Positions 23,383 through 34,129 of a stretch of 64,000 bases of DNA are shown here, one piece after another. Below the pieces are notes generated by a model. That model was not told the origin of the DNA, did not search any database, and worked only from the letters and a program-made list of their open reading frames with translations. The translations under genes were made by a program, and so were the position numbers. The first letter of the stretch is position 1. Every line of letters begins with the position of its first letter. Origin of the DNA: Guyanagaster necrorhizus (taxonomy: Eukaryota; Basidiomycota; Agaricomycetes; Agaricales; Physalacriaceae); NCBI RefSeq assembly GCF_019112545.1, contig NW_025064894.1, forward strand, positions 772,297-836,296, read 5' to 3'.

Positions 23383-23868
23383 TTATGGGTTTGCTTTCAG
23401 GATCATGTGGGGAAATTCTGGAACGCAAGCGAGGCTAATGGCTTCTTTGGCAGCACATGGATGCATGTCCTGTGATATAGTGTCAATTCGTGTGTCCTGC
23501 ACACATCTCTGGGAGTTTTCTGGGGCTATCTCGGTTACATATTGGAGTGCGAACGTCATCTTCTGCGTTGATCTTGGCTCGAATCGACCCTTGGACTGGC
23601 ATAATATTCCCTGCTTTTCAGAAAAGTTATTGATAGGAGAAACGGAGCCCTGCGTGTAGAAACTCAAACTAGATAACCGGCACTCTCTGCTCTTTACGTG
23701 TAAGAAGAGTTCCGGCCAATTTTTCGGGTTGGGGGTGCTCACGGTAATCTGACAACTCTCGTAATGTGGTTTTTCGATGAAGTTACCCTCCGGAGGCCGA
23801 AATGAACGAATAGTTGTGAAAGCCTTGTTTGGATTCGGCAAGCTATCTTCAACTCGACGCATCCACAT
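23383..23868 (-). CDS. Possible small uncharacterised protein (161 residues)
   Basis: A single open frame from an ATG at 23868 to a stop at 23383. The composition is mixed and polar ('VEDSLPNPNKAF', 'SFYTQGSVSPINNFSEKQG'). There is no recognised domain, signal peptide or membrane helix. It could be a chance frame; support is length and a genuine ATG only. Confidence 0.22.
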   Translation of the reverse strand: MWMRRVEDSLPNPNKAFTTIRSFRPPEGNFIEKPHYESCQITVSTPNPKNWPELFLHVKSRECRLSSLSFYTQGSVSPINNFSEKQGILCQSKGRFEPRSTQKMTFALQYVTEIAPENSQRCVQDTRIDTISQDMHPCAAKEAISLACVPEFPHMILKANP

Positions 23869-24364
23869 GGTGTAATGGATACCGTTACTAATACTCTCAC
23901 CGCATCGTCGCCGTTTTGACTGAGCACACGATGGACGGCATGGTACGCATTTGTTACTCTTCCCTTTTTCACGTTTAGGTAGTAGCTACGTCATTTCCGT
24001 TGCCCGACAACTATTTCCCAACTTCCTTCTTCTCCCTTTCATTTCTACTATTCTTTTTTCCGTAGTGCATATTCTCCTTCAACTAACTTGTTCGGCACCG
24101 CAAGAGCGCCCCTTGGGAACAAGCCGTTCAGGGCACATACGGTTTCGTTATTGCATGGAAATCCGGGGTAGAGATGTTATCAATTAATTGATAATCCAAG
24201 GTTTTGGCGCCGGCGTTTAAGGGCGCGAATGTAGAACACGAGGCAACGATAGTGAACCTCCGTTTTCTATCAACATGCAGAACGATTTACATAAATCCCG
24301 TTGGAACCTGGAAATGACTCCGAGGAAAATGGCCCCTAATGGCTCGGGACCTAAAACAGTCGAC

Positions 24365-24370
24365 CACGTG
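24365..24370. promoter_or_regulatory. E-box CACGTG upstream of the AMSH-like gene
   Basis: Perfect palindromic CACGTG 125 bp before the ATG at 24495. bHLH factors bind this site in fungi; function here is inferred only. Confidence 0.3.
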
Positions 24371-24494
24371 ATGCCGAGGACCAGCGCAGCCTCGACGAGG
24401 GAAGCTACCCTTATTCTTGTGCCACTATCATTACCGCCGCCATTTTTGTACTTCTCCCATTTCTTCCCTTATACGACGCTGAATTTGACCCGTC

Positions 24495-27201
24495 ATGTCT
24501 TCAACGTCGCCTCGTTATCCGCCGCCAGGGGCTTGTCCTCCTCGACCTCCGACAATTGACGACCTTGCAGCGCGCGCCGTCGTGTCTCAGGATAACCGGA
24601 TACCCATCAAGACCCTATTGAAGGCTGCAGATACCTGGCGCAACCGGGGCCTGGCCTATGAGGAGGAGCTAGACCTCCAAAATGCATTCATCGCTTATGC
24701 TAGTGCTGGTAAACTAGCATTGGAAGTCATAGCGGTTCATCCTGATTATGAAAAGGCACTCAATGAAGAGCAGAAGGCATCTTTGGCGAAAGTGAGTTCG
24801 CCCAACCTTTTTTCTCGGCAATGTCCTCCCAGGTTACGGGCGCTTGTTTTATTTCATTATAGCAGCATTCTAATTTGATTATTTCCTTAGAATGGTGAAC
24901 GTATACTTGCCGACCTTTCAGGTGTAAAAGAGAAACTGTTAAAGCAACGGGAAGAGTGGGATCGCAAGTATGGCGGTGCGACGCAGCAACCGGAAGGGGT
25001 TCATACTCCAACTCCGACATCACTTACTCGTCATATGAATGGCTCTCAAGGAGGACGGACTGAGTCGCCACGGATAAATTTGCCTCCAGAACAACAACGT
25101 CAGTGGCGTGATGAAGAAGTTATGTGGAGAAAGCAAACTGAGGACATCACTCGACAGATGGCGGAGGAACGCGTGGCCGCTGTGGCGCCAAATGGCTACT
25201 CAGATAGACGTACGGCTGCCGTCCTAGATGCGGCACGACAGGCAGCAGGAGCTCCCTTACCAACAGAAAGCGGAACTAGCTCCCAGGCCAATGCTCAGGA
25301 AGAAAAGCGTAAGCAGCAAGAGGAGATGCGGATCCGGTCCGAGAAAATTGCTCAGCGGAACGAGGAGAGGAGGAAGCAAATGCAGGAGATGATGCAGCGA
25401 CAACAGCAGGCGGAGGGGAACGCGCAGAATGAACGGAGAAGGATTGACGAGAGTAACGCCGCAACATTTATCCCACCTCCCCCGGCACTACCCCCTTTGT
25501 CATTGACTATGCGTGAAGCCATGAGCGCACCGCCGCCGCCTATGGCCATGCCCGTTCCGTCGACGTCGAGCCAGATCCCCAATACCTCTTCATCATCACG
25601 ACCATCATCCGAACCAATCGCACAGCCTACTGCCCAATTTCCTATACCTTCGGCATCAATGCACAATACGGCACCATTATACCAGCAACTTCCTCAGCTC
25701 CCTCCTATGCCACCACCGTCACGCTATCCGCCACTCCCGACAGCCCGGTTAGCCTCTCGCGAAGCTGCAGCTTCATCTACACCAACCGCAGGCCCTTCGC
25801 GGACCTCCGATGTTACGGCGGACTTTTCTCAATTGAATATCAATGATGAACCCCATATGATGCCCCTTGAAAGCCCGACTCGGTATGAGGGCGATTCTAC
25901 GGACTCTGAGGCACCGCAGCATCAGGCGTCCTCGTATCGTCGCGCGAGGCTGAGACACCAGGCATTCATCGATAATAACCGAACGCCCACCAGGGCAGGC
26001 CCTTCTCGGTATGTATTTCAGCACGTTTTTTCCCCTTTTCGTGTTCTTAAACCGTGTTTGGCTAGACCTCTTTATCCGCCTCCGATAACAACGACTTCAC
26101 CGGCACCCGCTGACGGAGGACCAATAGAGTACCCGCAGCTTATGACCCAGCACCAAAAGACGCAAGGATACTCACCTTCTCTCAACTCTATGTTCTCGTC
26201 CACCAAAGCTCCCGTTGTTGTTTCACCGCTTCTGTTGGATCAAGGATACCCTAACAGGTCTCAACAACTATATCCCCCGAATTTTTTTCCTTATCCTCCA
26301 TCCCAACCGCCTCCACCAGTCGCTTATCCTAATCTCGCTCAGCGTCATAGTCACCATCATCACTATGGTTTGCGTCCTCACCTTACACGCTCTGACTCGG
26401 ATCGAATACCCCGTCCAAACTCGTCTTCTCGGGAGCTTAAACACGTGAATCTGCCTCGCGAGTGTCTGCCGCGTTTCCTAGCGATCGCAAAAGTCAACAC
26501 GATGATAAATCGAGAGACCTGTGGACTCTTGCTCGGGAAGGACAAGGGCCACAAATTTGTTGTCACGACGATGTTGATACCGAAGCAGCACTCGACGAGT
26601 GACACATGTACAATGGACGGAGAGGAGCTGGTGTTACGTTTTACGGAGGAGAGGAACTTGATTACTCTTGGATGGGTGAGCGCTGTCGCTGTTTATGACT
26701 TTCGAGGGTATCTGCTGACAAGCGTTGTTTGATAGATCCATACGCACCCCACACAAACCTGTATGTTGATAATTGATTATCTCGAAGCACTGTCGCTGAT
26801 TAACATCCCAATTCCGGATAGGTTTTATGTCGTCTGTCGACTTGCATACCCACTCCGGGTTTCAACGTATGCTTCCCGAATCTTTTGCAGTTGTTTGCGC
26901 ACCCAGACATAACCCCAAGTGCGTCTTCTGATTCTGAAATGGTCATCCTTGGAGCTTAATCGTCTCACCATTACAGCTTTGGTATCTTCCGCCTCACAGA
27001 TCCCCCAGGTCTGCAGACGATTTTGAACTGCACTGCTACAGAGGCGTTCCATCCCCATCCGGATCAACCTATATATACCGTGCGTGTATCCATTCCCGCG
27101 GATTCTAGTCCTACTGATTGACGTTTTGTTGTCAGGACGCCGATAAGGGACATGTTCAGATGAAAGAGGGTATGTCGCTGGAGATTGTGGATTTACGATG
27201 A
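24495..27201 (+). CDS. AMSH-like JAMM-family deubiquitinase (STAMBP/Sst2 type)
   Basis: Seven exons (24495-24791, 24891-26008, 26066-26675, 26736-26760, 26822-26918, 26977-27079, 27136-27201) join in phase to 771 residues. Residues about 20-125 match the USP8-dimerisation/MIT-like region that ties AMSH to ESCRT ('RIPIKTLLKAADTWRNRG'). The middle is a charged coiled coil followed by a long Pro/Ser-rich linker. The C-terminal MPN+ domain has all zinc residues: Glu622 (INRETCGLLLG) and His677-x-His679-Pro, with Ser687-x-x-Asp690 in 'IHTHPTQTCFMSSVDLHTH'. The second zinc site CTATEAFHPHP is typical of AMSH. The enzyme trims Lys63-linked ubiquitin from endosomal cargo. A 25-bp micro-exon encodes the HxHP motif. 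The active site is complete. Confidence 0.95.
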
Positions 27202-28065
27202 CGATTCGGCCAGTCTATCATTTGTATCAAACATTGGTCTTTATCGGATGATTTGGATAAGATCTGATGGATAATCTGATGTAATGGCAGGGCTGTCCAG
27301 TCCTCGTTGTATGGTATGTTATAATGAACACCCCGGGTTCCAAGATATCATATGGCGATACCTCTCACGGGCGAACTTCTTTGTTCCCACCAAGTGTCAT
27401 ATCAGTTCGAGTTTTTATAGCTCGTTCTTCTTCAGTGCAACGCTGCCCTAGGGCTATTTAGTCCTGGATCCGACTCTGAAACTTGCCTTCAGATAATGAA
27501 TCACCCATACAGCGGGTCGGCAAGTTATATCTACGCGAATGGAGTACGTCGGACGGTGTTCTTGATGGCGTTGCTATTTAGGACTCACTGTTCTTGAACA
27601 GTACGCCCCTAGGCCAAGCTGGTATGGGCCGTATTCGCATATGAGGAGTTTCGCTCCGGTGGGTCGCTCGTTGTTCTGTCTATGGGGGATGTGCTGGCAG
27701 GTTTACCTCGGCTTACTACCTTGGTTTTAGGACATGTCCTCAATGGAGGCTTTCCCGGCCCAGTGGGTCCCGCCAAGTTCGAATGGACATGTTTCCACGG
27801 AGCAGTGGCCGTGGTTGGGCGAAAAGGATATGCTGTCGTTCAGTGATCCGAAGCCTATGTATGTGTTGGCGTTGAAGAGATGGAGACAGAGGATTCGTGT
27901 GCGTTTCTTCTTGTTGTTTTCTGCTTTGGGTGTGGTGTGTTTCTTATGTCTCTCTCTTCGTAGACTCGCGTGTTGTGTGCGGTGCGCAAAATGAGATATT
28001 GGTATATAGGACATTGATGTTATCCTATTATTATTGTATATGTGTTAGTTCAGAGAAAGATATCG
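27202..28065 (+). other. Intergenic region with a possible small gene
   Basis: Frames around 27497-27990 read coding-like pieces: 'NHPYSGSASYIYANG', 'LEQYAPRPSWYGPYSHMRSF' and 'PPSSNGHVSTEQWPWLGEKD'. They are separated by possible introns (for example a gtacgt donor at about 27546). I could not build a complete phase-consistent model and do not recognise a family. Confidence 0.25.
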
Positions 28066-28144
28066 GCATTAATGGGGTAGTGGTAACCTGGGTCGTTGCC
28101 ATGTGAATGTCGACCCGCCGGGGGTTCGATTCCCCCTTAATGCA
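28066..28144 (+). tRNA. tRNA-Gly (anticodon GCC) with an 8-nt intron
   Basis: The acceptor GCATTAA pairs with TTAATGC plus discriminator A. D stem GGGT/ACCT with loop AGTGGTA, anticodon stem GGTCG/CGACC, T arm GGGGG-TTCGATT-CCCCC. The anticodon loop is 15 nt instead of 7: TT-GCC-A, then 8 extra bases (TGTGAATG), then T. This places an intron at the canonical 37/38 position. Confidence 0.88.
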
Positions 28145-28165
28145 CTATCGATGATAGTACCAAGG

Positions 28166-28178
28166 TTTTTTTTTTTTT
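28166..28178 (+). terminator. RNA polymerase III poly-T terminator of tRNA-Gly
   Basis: A run of 13 T starts 22 bp after the tRNA end. Confidence 0.75.
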
Positions 28179-28308
28179 GCTTCAAAAGTGAATTTGGAAC
28201 TCGTTACTTGTAAGTTGTTATTTACAATGATCTTAATCCTGGAATTTGAAATTTGGAAGTAGCAAAATCCGATGCATGGGGTGCTCAGACTATTCGCAAG
28301 TATACATA

Positions 28309-29607
28309 CTAATTTACCACGGCAACAGCATAATCAGTGTACCCCTTGCCACTAGCATCTCCCCGAATGTAGAAAGTGAGTCTGTCATAGGGGGATAAAG
28401 GGATTCTATGCTTCAACCTCAATGTGATGTCCGGCTAAAGGAACAACAGTCAGTGAACCGATCTCAAGTTCGTCGTATCGAGGGAACACACGTTGGAAAT
28501 GAAGTATCGCCCGAAAGCGATGATATCACCTTTGGTATCTGCTGTATCCATAGCGCTCTCTCTGGTGTACGCCCCTGCTGAAATAAGCGGCCTCGGGGCC
28601 CATATATCTCGAATGAAATCATTTGATTCATTTGGCAACACGTCGTCCCGGGTGAACGGACCACTGATTCTGGGCTCGACAACGTGGATGTACGCCAGGT
28701 CCGGATGCCTTTGTTTGATCTTTAACATCAAATAAGAGAACGTCGGAACCGGGTCTTCCATGCGCATGTCTGGGGGGGTGGAGTCGGAAAAGATTGTCAA
28801 TGACGGCTTGTGAAATAAGGAGAAACTTGCCTTGGAAGGGCGCCCAGGGGCTCACTCGAAAGCCGGTCCTTTCTGCCCCTACAGCTTCGACCACGGCGTC
28901 TATTACCTGCAGCGCGAACCTGACTCGGTTCTCGACGCTTCCCCCGTACTCGTCCGTCCTCTGGTTGGATACGTCCTGTATGAACTGGTCAATCTGGTAC
29001 CCATTCGCACCGTGGATCTCTACGCCATCAAATCCACCTTCGTATACAGCCTTGGACGCGCCTTGAGCGTACATTCGTACGTATTCTTGGATTTCCTCCA
29101 CAGTGAGTTCTCTTGGAGTTTCCTCCTTCCCTGTCAGTCTTATGGGGGATGGTGCGGTATACGGAAGTGGCGGATCCTCCTCTCGTAGTGAGGTAATGTC
29201 CGCCGCGCGCCCAAGAGACCAGATTTGGCAGAAAATGAAGCTGCCCTTGGCGTGGACGGCGTCTGTTATCTGAGTGGAGCAACGGATCAGTTTTGGGATG
29301 ATAACTTTTTATGATTAAACGACGGGTGGTGTATAATAAATACCTCTTTCCATGCCTCAAGCTGTTCTCGACTCCACACGCCAGGATTGTAGTCTCTACC
29401 GACAGCCTTCTGGGCAATCCATGCTGCCTCTGAGATAAGGAGCGTTCCGGGGTCGCTTGCACGCTGGGAGTAGTATTCCTTGACTACAGATACATGTGGA
29501 ATACGAGTCTTCTGGGTGGCTCGGTATCGCGTCAAGGGTGCCATGACGATGCGATGGTTGAGGGTCATATTACCCACTTTAACAGGCTGGAAGAGTTGTG
29601 AAGGCAT
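28309..29607 (-). CDS. Old yellow enzyme (NADH:flavin oxidoreductase, ene-reductase)
   Basis: Four exons (29607-29344, 29269-28831, 28769-28492, 28434-28309) join in phase to 368 residues, the usual OYE length. 'LFQPVKVGNMTLNHRIVMAP' followed by LTRYRA is the N-terminal FMN-binding strand. His174 and Asn177 in 'GVEIHGANGYQIDQF' are the substrate-binding pair, with Tyr179 as proton donor (H-x2-N-x-Y). 'SNQRTDEYGGSVENR' is the family signature. The C-terminal 'FGRYFISNPD' and 'YTDYA' are also typical. The enzyme reduces activated C=C bonds with NAD(P)H and FMN in the cytosol. The second intron appears to use a GC donor (CAAG|GCAAGT ... CCCAG), the only non-GT donor in the intact gene models. 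Confidence 0.95.
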
Positions 29608-30311
29608 GGGTAAAAGGATGTGAATATAGATAGTATTAGATGAAATTACTTTCTTGTCATTCGGATTTCCGAGTCGAGTAGTGGGTTCGGTCGGTCATGT
29701 CGGACCATCTTCCACGGACTACGGATCGGGCCGTGTAAAAGCGAGTTAGCCAGGAGGTTTCGGTGCTGGAGGTAATCAGACGCGGGGGAACATCCTGCTG
29801 GGTGATTTTTACGTTCTAAAAGAGGATGGAACTTTTGACGCAAGCCGTTATCTCCGTCCCCCGAAGCTCGTGAAACCGGTAACTCCCGCCAAAGGTCCTG
29901 GGGGGTAAAGCGCATAGTTCTTGTCCTAACTACAAGAAGAAAGATTTGGAGAACTGTTCATGAACTGTTCAGCGTCACTGGATGGGAATTCCAAAGTAGT
30001 CAGCATCTGCCTCTGAAAGTACCGGGTACCGCTGAGAAATGATATACCTTTTCAAGGGAAAGCTAAGGCTGGAACTGTCCGCTTCTACGCATTCTTCATG
30101 GCCGTAGCATATCAAGTGACTGTTGAACTCACGAAGGAAGCGTGAAAGATCGGATCGATCAAACCTCGGCATTCCCCGACTCTCCCACCTTCCTATACCC
30201 TTATCCAGTCGTTTACCAAAGCCAATACCTCCGGGAGCAAATACCAGTAAATACCCTTCAGGCCGCCCTCGACCACATTTCTGCTTTTTATATCCGTCGT
30301 CGACAAGGACG
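29608..30311. promoter_or_regulatory. Divergent intergenic region between OYE and GT90 genes
   Basis: About 700 bp shared by two divergently transcribed genes, so both promoters should lie here. I see no specific operator. An 89-codon minus-strand frame inside it has no family match and is probably chance. Confidence 0.4.
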
Positions 30312-32477
30312 ATGCGGCTTACTGACCGTCCTGAAGTGCAATGGGCGCGACATAGCGGTTATATCTTTTTGGTCTGCGTCTTTATTGTCTTTCTGCAAGC
30401 CGGCCTCTGGGCAGAAAGCAGGAGCCATACTGGATTGGGTACCCCAAAATCGGTTTTCTCGCTAGCGGAAACGAGTTCTGTGGCGACTATCAATACCCAT
30501 CCGATACCGAAGCTGATAGAGGCAGCCGAAGAACAGTACCGGGCCAAGGTGTCGCGGCAGAGCCAGACGTTGGAGGATGCTGTCGTGGAGTACAAACGAC
30601 GGTACCGCCGCCCGCCGCCGAAGGGCTTCGATGCCTGGTGGCGTTTCGCCAAGGATAACGACGTGATCATGGTAGATGAGTACGATGGGCTGATGGAAGA
30701 CCTTGAACCATTTTGGAGCATGCCGGGACAAGAGCTTCGTCGACGGTCCCGACAGGTATGCGAACACTGACCGACCCGAGAGGAGGTTGTCCTTGCTGAC
30801 GATGAGCACACAGGCTGCCGAGCTTCCCTCAATTGACCTTGTGAGAGTACGGAACGGCAAGGCGACTCTGCTCAATCTAAACAGGGGTTACGAGAATGGC
30901 GATGTCAGCGCTAGAGCCCAGGGATTGCATAGGATGATGGAGAAATTCGTTCATACTGTGCGTACACCCTACGTTTGCGAGGATACTGGCTGACTTGGGT
31001 TGCGCCAGTTACCTGACATGGATTTCCCCGTCAATGCCAATGCCGAAGGTCGCGTTACCGTACCATGGGAGCATAGGAAGTATACAAATCTTACAAATCA
31101 AGATTCTACAGGTGAGCATACACGCCTTCTCCTGTTTTCCTCATCTGATGTTATTGCCCTTCAGCTGGTGTCGAAAGCATGCTCGGCGGAGAATTTATCC
31201 CGGATTGGCGTGGCGACGGTAACGTATGGGAGGCTATGCGGCGAACATGCGAACCGACGTCTCCCGCGCGCCGTCTGTACGCATCCACCAAGAACGTCTT
31301 CTCCGCCCAACCTATCGATTATATGTCCGGAACGCAACGTCCAGGCAATGATTTCAACTTCCTGTCTTCCACTTCGGCGAACCTCGACTTTTGTACTCTT
31401 CCACATGCACATTACCAGCAAGGACTCTTTTTCTCCGATTGGCGAACAATACCCGTGCTTTACCCCGTGTTTAGTCCGGCTAAGGCCAAAGGTTTCATGG
31501 ATATCAAGATTCCCAGCCACTACTACTACGGAAGCACCAAGCGGTATACCTACGGTTGGGATCCCATCAACCTGGAATTGAAGGAGACCGACGATATGGA
31601 AGTACCGTGGGAGCACAAGTTGGACAAAGTCTTCTGGCGAGGCTCATCTATCGGTGGAGGGAACAATCCGAGTGGTTTCTCTCCCCAGTATCACCGCCAA
31701 CGGTTTGTCAGAATGGCGTCACAGATCGGTAACAATAACCGGACCGTGACCTTCGAGGACCCACCATCGTCCTCGCGCTTTGTGTCTGTTCCTGTATCGA
31801 TGGGAAAACTCAACGACGACATCATGAATGTCGCCTTCACTAAGGCCACCAACCCCGAGGCTTATCCTGGCGGATTAACTGAGTTAGTCAAGGACCACCG
31901 GTTCGGTGACGCTGTGTGGCTAGGGTACAATTGGAGGTACAAGTACATCGTTGACCTTGATGGCATGAGCTACAGCGGGCGCTTTATGGCATTCCTTGCT
32001 AGCGACAGTGTCCCTGTCAAGGCTACAATGTACAAGGAGTTCTATTCGGATTGGATACAGCCTTGGTAAGTGTTTCTTCATGAACACCGATCTGTTTTGC
32101 TCACGTTCGTCGTTACTAGGGTACATTACATCCCGCTATCGACGACGTACAAGGAGATATACAACATCCACGCGTATTTCTCCGGTCCCTCGCCTGCGAC
32201 GGTTGAGGCTGCAGAGAGTCTGGGTGTGATCCTACGGCACGATGCACATATGTCACAAACGGCGGACCGCCAACTAAGGCGGATTGCCCGTGCAGGGAAG
32301 CAATGGAAAAAGACCATGAACAGGCCAATCGATATGGATGGTATGCGGTCTATCTTTTTGAAATGTTTCCCCTCCCCCCTCTCATCTGACTCTTTTCCAG
32401 CTTATGTCTACCGACTGTGCCTCGAATATGCTAGGTTACTAGCTGAGGATAGGGATGCTATGGTTTACGATCCGTAA
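30312..32477 (+). CDS. CAP10-like glycosyltransferase family 90 protein
   Basis: Six exons (30312-30755, 30814-30957, 31009-31111, 31165-32065, 32120-32340, 32401-32477) join in phase to 629 residues. One N-terminal helix (about residues 16-33, 'GYIFLVCVFIVFLQAGLW') makes it a type II Golgi/ER membrane protein. The catalytic region has 'VPWEHKLDKVFWRGSSIGGG' (the WRG...G pattern), 'RYKYIVDLDGMSYSGRFMAF' and then 'LASDSVPVKATMYKEFYSDW', followed by 'PLSTTYKEIYNIHAYF'. These are hallmark GT90/CAP10 motifs. In Cryptococcus, CAP10 relatives act in capsule polysaccharide xylosylation. In filamentous basidiomycetes the acceptor is unknown. The start is the first ATG before the membrane helix; an upstream in-frame extension without ATG exists. 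Confidence 0.92.
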
Positions 32478-32640
32478 AAAGCTCTTATATAGATACAGAT
32501 CTCTTGCTTTTTAATCACTGATTTTCAGATTGACATTGTAGCACTATAACGCAGTATATCGGATTAATGCGGAGAGTATTTTATTGGGTTTTTCGAGTGC
32601 CTGAAGGAGGCTCGTAGTGATGTGGTGCTTGAAATTTGCA
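32478..32640. other. 3' flank of the GT90 gene
   Basis: Untranslated/intergenic sequence leading into the empty-site repeat; no separate feature. Confidence 0.4.
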
Positions 32641-32880
32641 ATGGGTCTGGACCGTCATAAGATAAGTGTGTGGACCGCGTTGGTTAATTGTGAGTAGTTA
32701 AACTATTCCTACCTTGTGGTGCTTCATGTTTCTGAATAGATGAAATGATACCCGTAGACCTGCGCTAATCGGCCCTTTGTGACTACTGGCTTTTAGACGA
32801 TTGGACTATTCACCCCTTTCTTGTGCATGTTTTGTAACGGGAAAGAATGCGGGGATTGTGCTGAAGAAACCCTTTACGTG
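32641..32880 (+). repeat. CpG-bearing empty-site relative of the chromovirus A target
   Basis: This segment aligns across the insertion site of element A. Its left part matches 44110-44180 ('ttggttaatt', 'gtgagta', 'actattcct', 'tcatgtttctgaa-ag'). Its right part matches 52298-52420 ('tgtagacctg', 'actggaatttaga', 'attcac/tt'). There is no retroelement between them here. Where the copy at 44/52 kb has TG or CA, this copy often has CG ('cgtagacctgcgctaatcgg' versus 'tgtagacctgtgttcatcag'). Confidence 0.7.
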
Positions 32881-33739
32881 TAATCACTCAAGAGCTCAGA
32901 TGGCACAGCAAGTGGTCCTCGCACAAGCCGAAAGTAAGGAGGTCGCTGCTTGTGCTAAAGATGATCTATCCTTCGGAAGAAGAAAAGTTGGCCTCGCATC
33001 TTTCTTTAGACATTCTGGTAGGTAGGTCTCTTCGTCGCCCTCGCCACCACGGGATCTGGGCGTTCGTGCGAGACTAGTGGGAATCCGAGGTGAGGACGAT
33101 TCTGTCCTCTTTGTCATATATATTTATGCTATTGACCTACCACGGTCATACATTCGGGATAGGTATATGTGAGTCTTTCGTCGTCGTCGTCGTTGCATCT
33201 TCCAGCCGCACTGTGCCGTCGTTGTTCCTCTCCATTACTTTTCTTTCACTTGCCCTCCTTCAGCTCCGCTTTCAATGTATTTTATCGCATCTTGCATCGG
33301 GCCTCTTCTCTTGTTTCGTCACCAGCCAGTCTTACTTTCCTCGTAGGAGTTCCTCTAATTCGATTCACTTGCAGTAAAGCTGGACGTCACTCTCAATTCG
33401 GTTGCGATCGCTATCCAGGGGAAACTATCACCGCTCCTGATTTCGTTCTGTATAGACAGACACGTACAGATCATCGAATCTGTTCCATAGAGTGGATCAT
33501 GCCAAGACCGTTTGGGCGTGTTCCGTTTTTCGCTCACTCCTCAATTTTATGTAACAACCCGTCCTTCAATCCTCTACAGAAACTCGACAGAAATAAACTG
33601 TCATCTACATGACATAGAATGTGCACAGGTTCGTTAACTTTATATCAGCCACAAAAGCTTATTTGATATATTTGGTTCAAATAGACTACAAAGGCACCAT
33701 CAAGTTCATTTGCCTGTCTCATGGCTCCATGATTACTTC
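32881..33739. other. Intergenic region, no gene recognised
   Basis: It contains serine-codon-like repeats (for example 'cgtcgtcgtcgtcgttg' at about 33180) and plus-strand open frames of up to 147 codons, but no family resemblance and no convincing splice pattern. Confidence 0.4.
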
Positions 33740-34080
33740 GTCTCAGTCAGAAGAGGTCACAGACTGCCCCAACAACATTTCGACGCATCTTGTGTTGTGA
33801 CCCGTCTGCGGTCCATGCGAGAGGGAGGAGTAGCAATGTGATAGTCACCAATGTGGTTGCTGAGGTTACCGACACGGCGACTTTAGTGACGGTGAGTGAT
33901 GTGCTTTTGGGATGCAACATCATCTTGTAGTTGAAAGGTGAGGTCGTGGGCTCTGCAGAACGCTCGGATACTGTCTAGCTCGACGTCCGTCACCTTTTCC
34001 TTGCTCTGGGTGGTGTGGGAAATCCGTCCATGGTGGTGGTACGGAAACAAGGAGCGTCCCGCCGCATAATTCTTTGTCCT
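33740..34080 (-). other. Possible exons of a small minus-strand gene
   Basis: The frame around 34025-33930 reads 'TTQSKEKVTDVELDSIRAF' and continues 'CRAHDLTFQLQ', which looks like real coding sequence. An adjacent frame (about 33925-33765) encodes a hydrophobic helix 'VTSATTLVTITLLLLPLAW'. I cannot connect them with certainty. They may be the 3' part of the NLR relic or a separate gene. Confidence 0.25.
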
Positions 34081-34129
34081 GGAGAAAATCGAAGAAAGAC
34101 TGATGGACTGGCAGTATAATGATCCCTTT

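Larger units (their letters stand above)
22732..24494. other. Intergenic region between tRNA-Ile and the AMSH-like gene
   Basis: 1.76 kb without a convincing gene. One 161-codon minus-strand frame (listed separately) is the only long candidate. Two CACGTG E-box sequences occur, one of them 125 bp before the next gene's ATG. Confidence 0.4.

Noticed and set aside
29646..29915. 89-codon minus-strand frame upstream of the old yellow enzyme
   Set aside because: Lies in the divergent promoter region with no family match; its polar, proline/arginine-rich text looks random.
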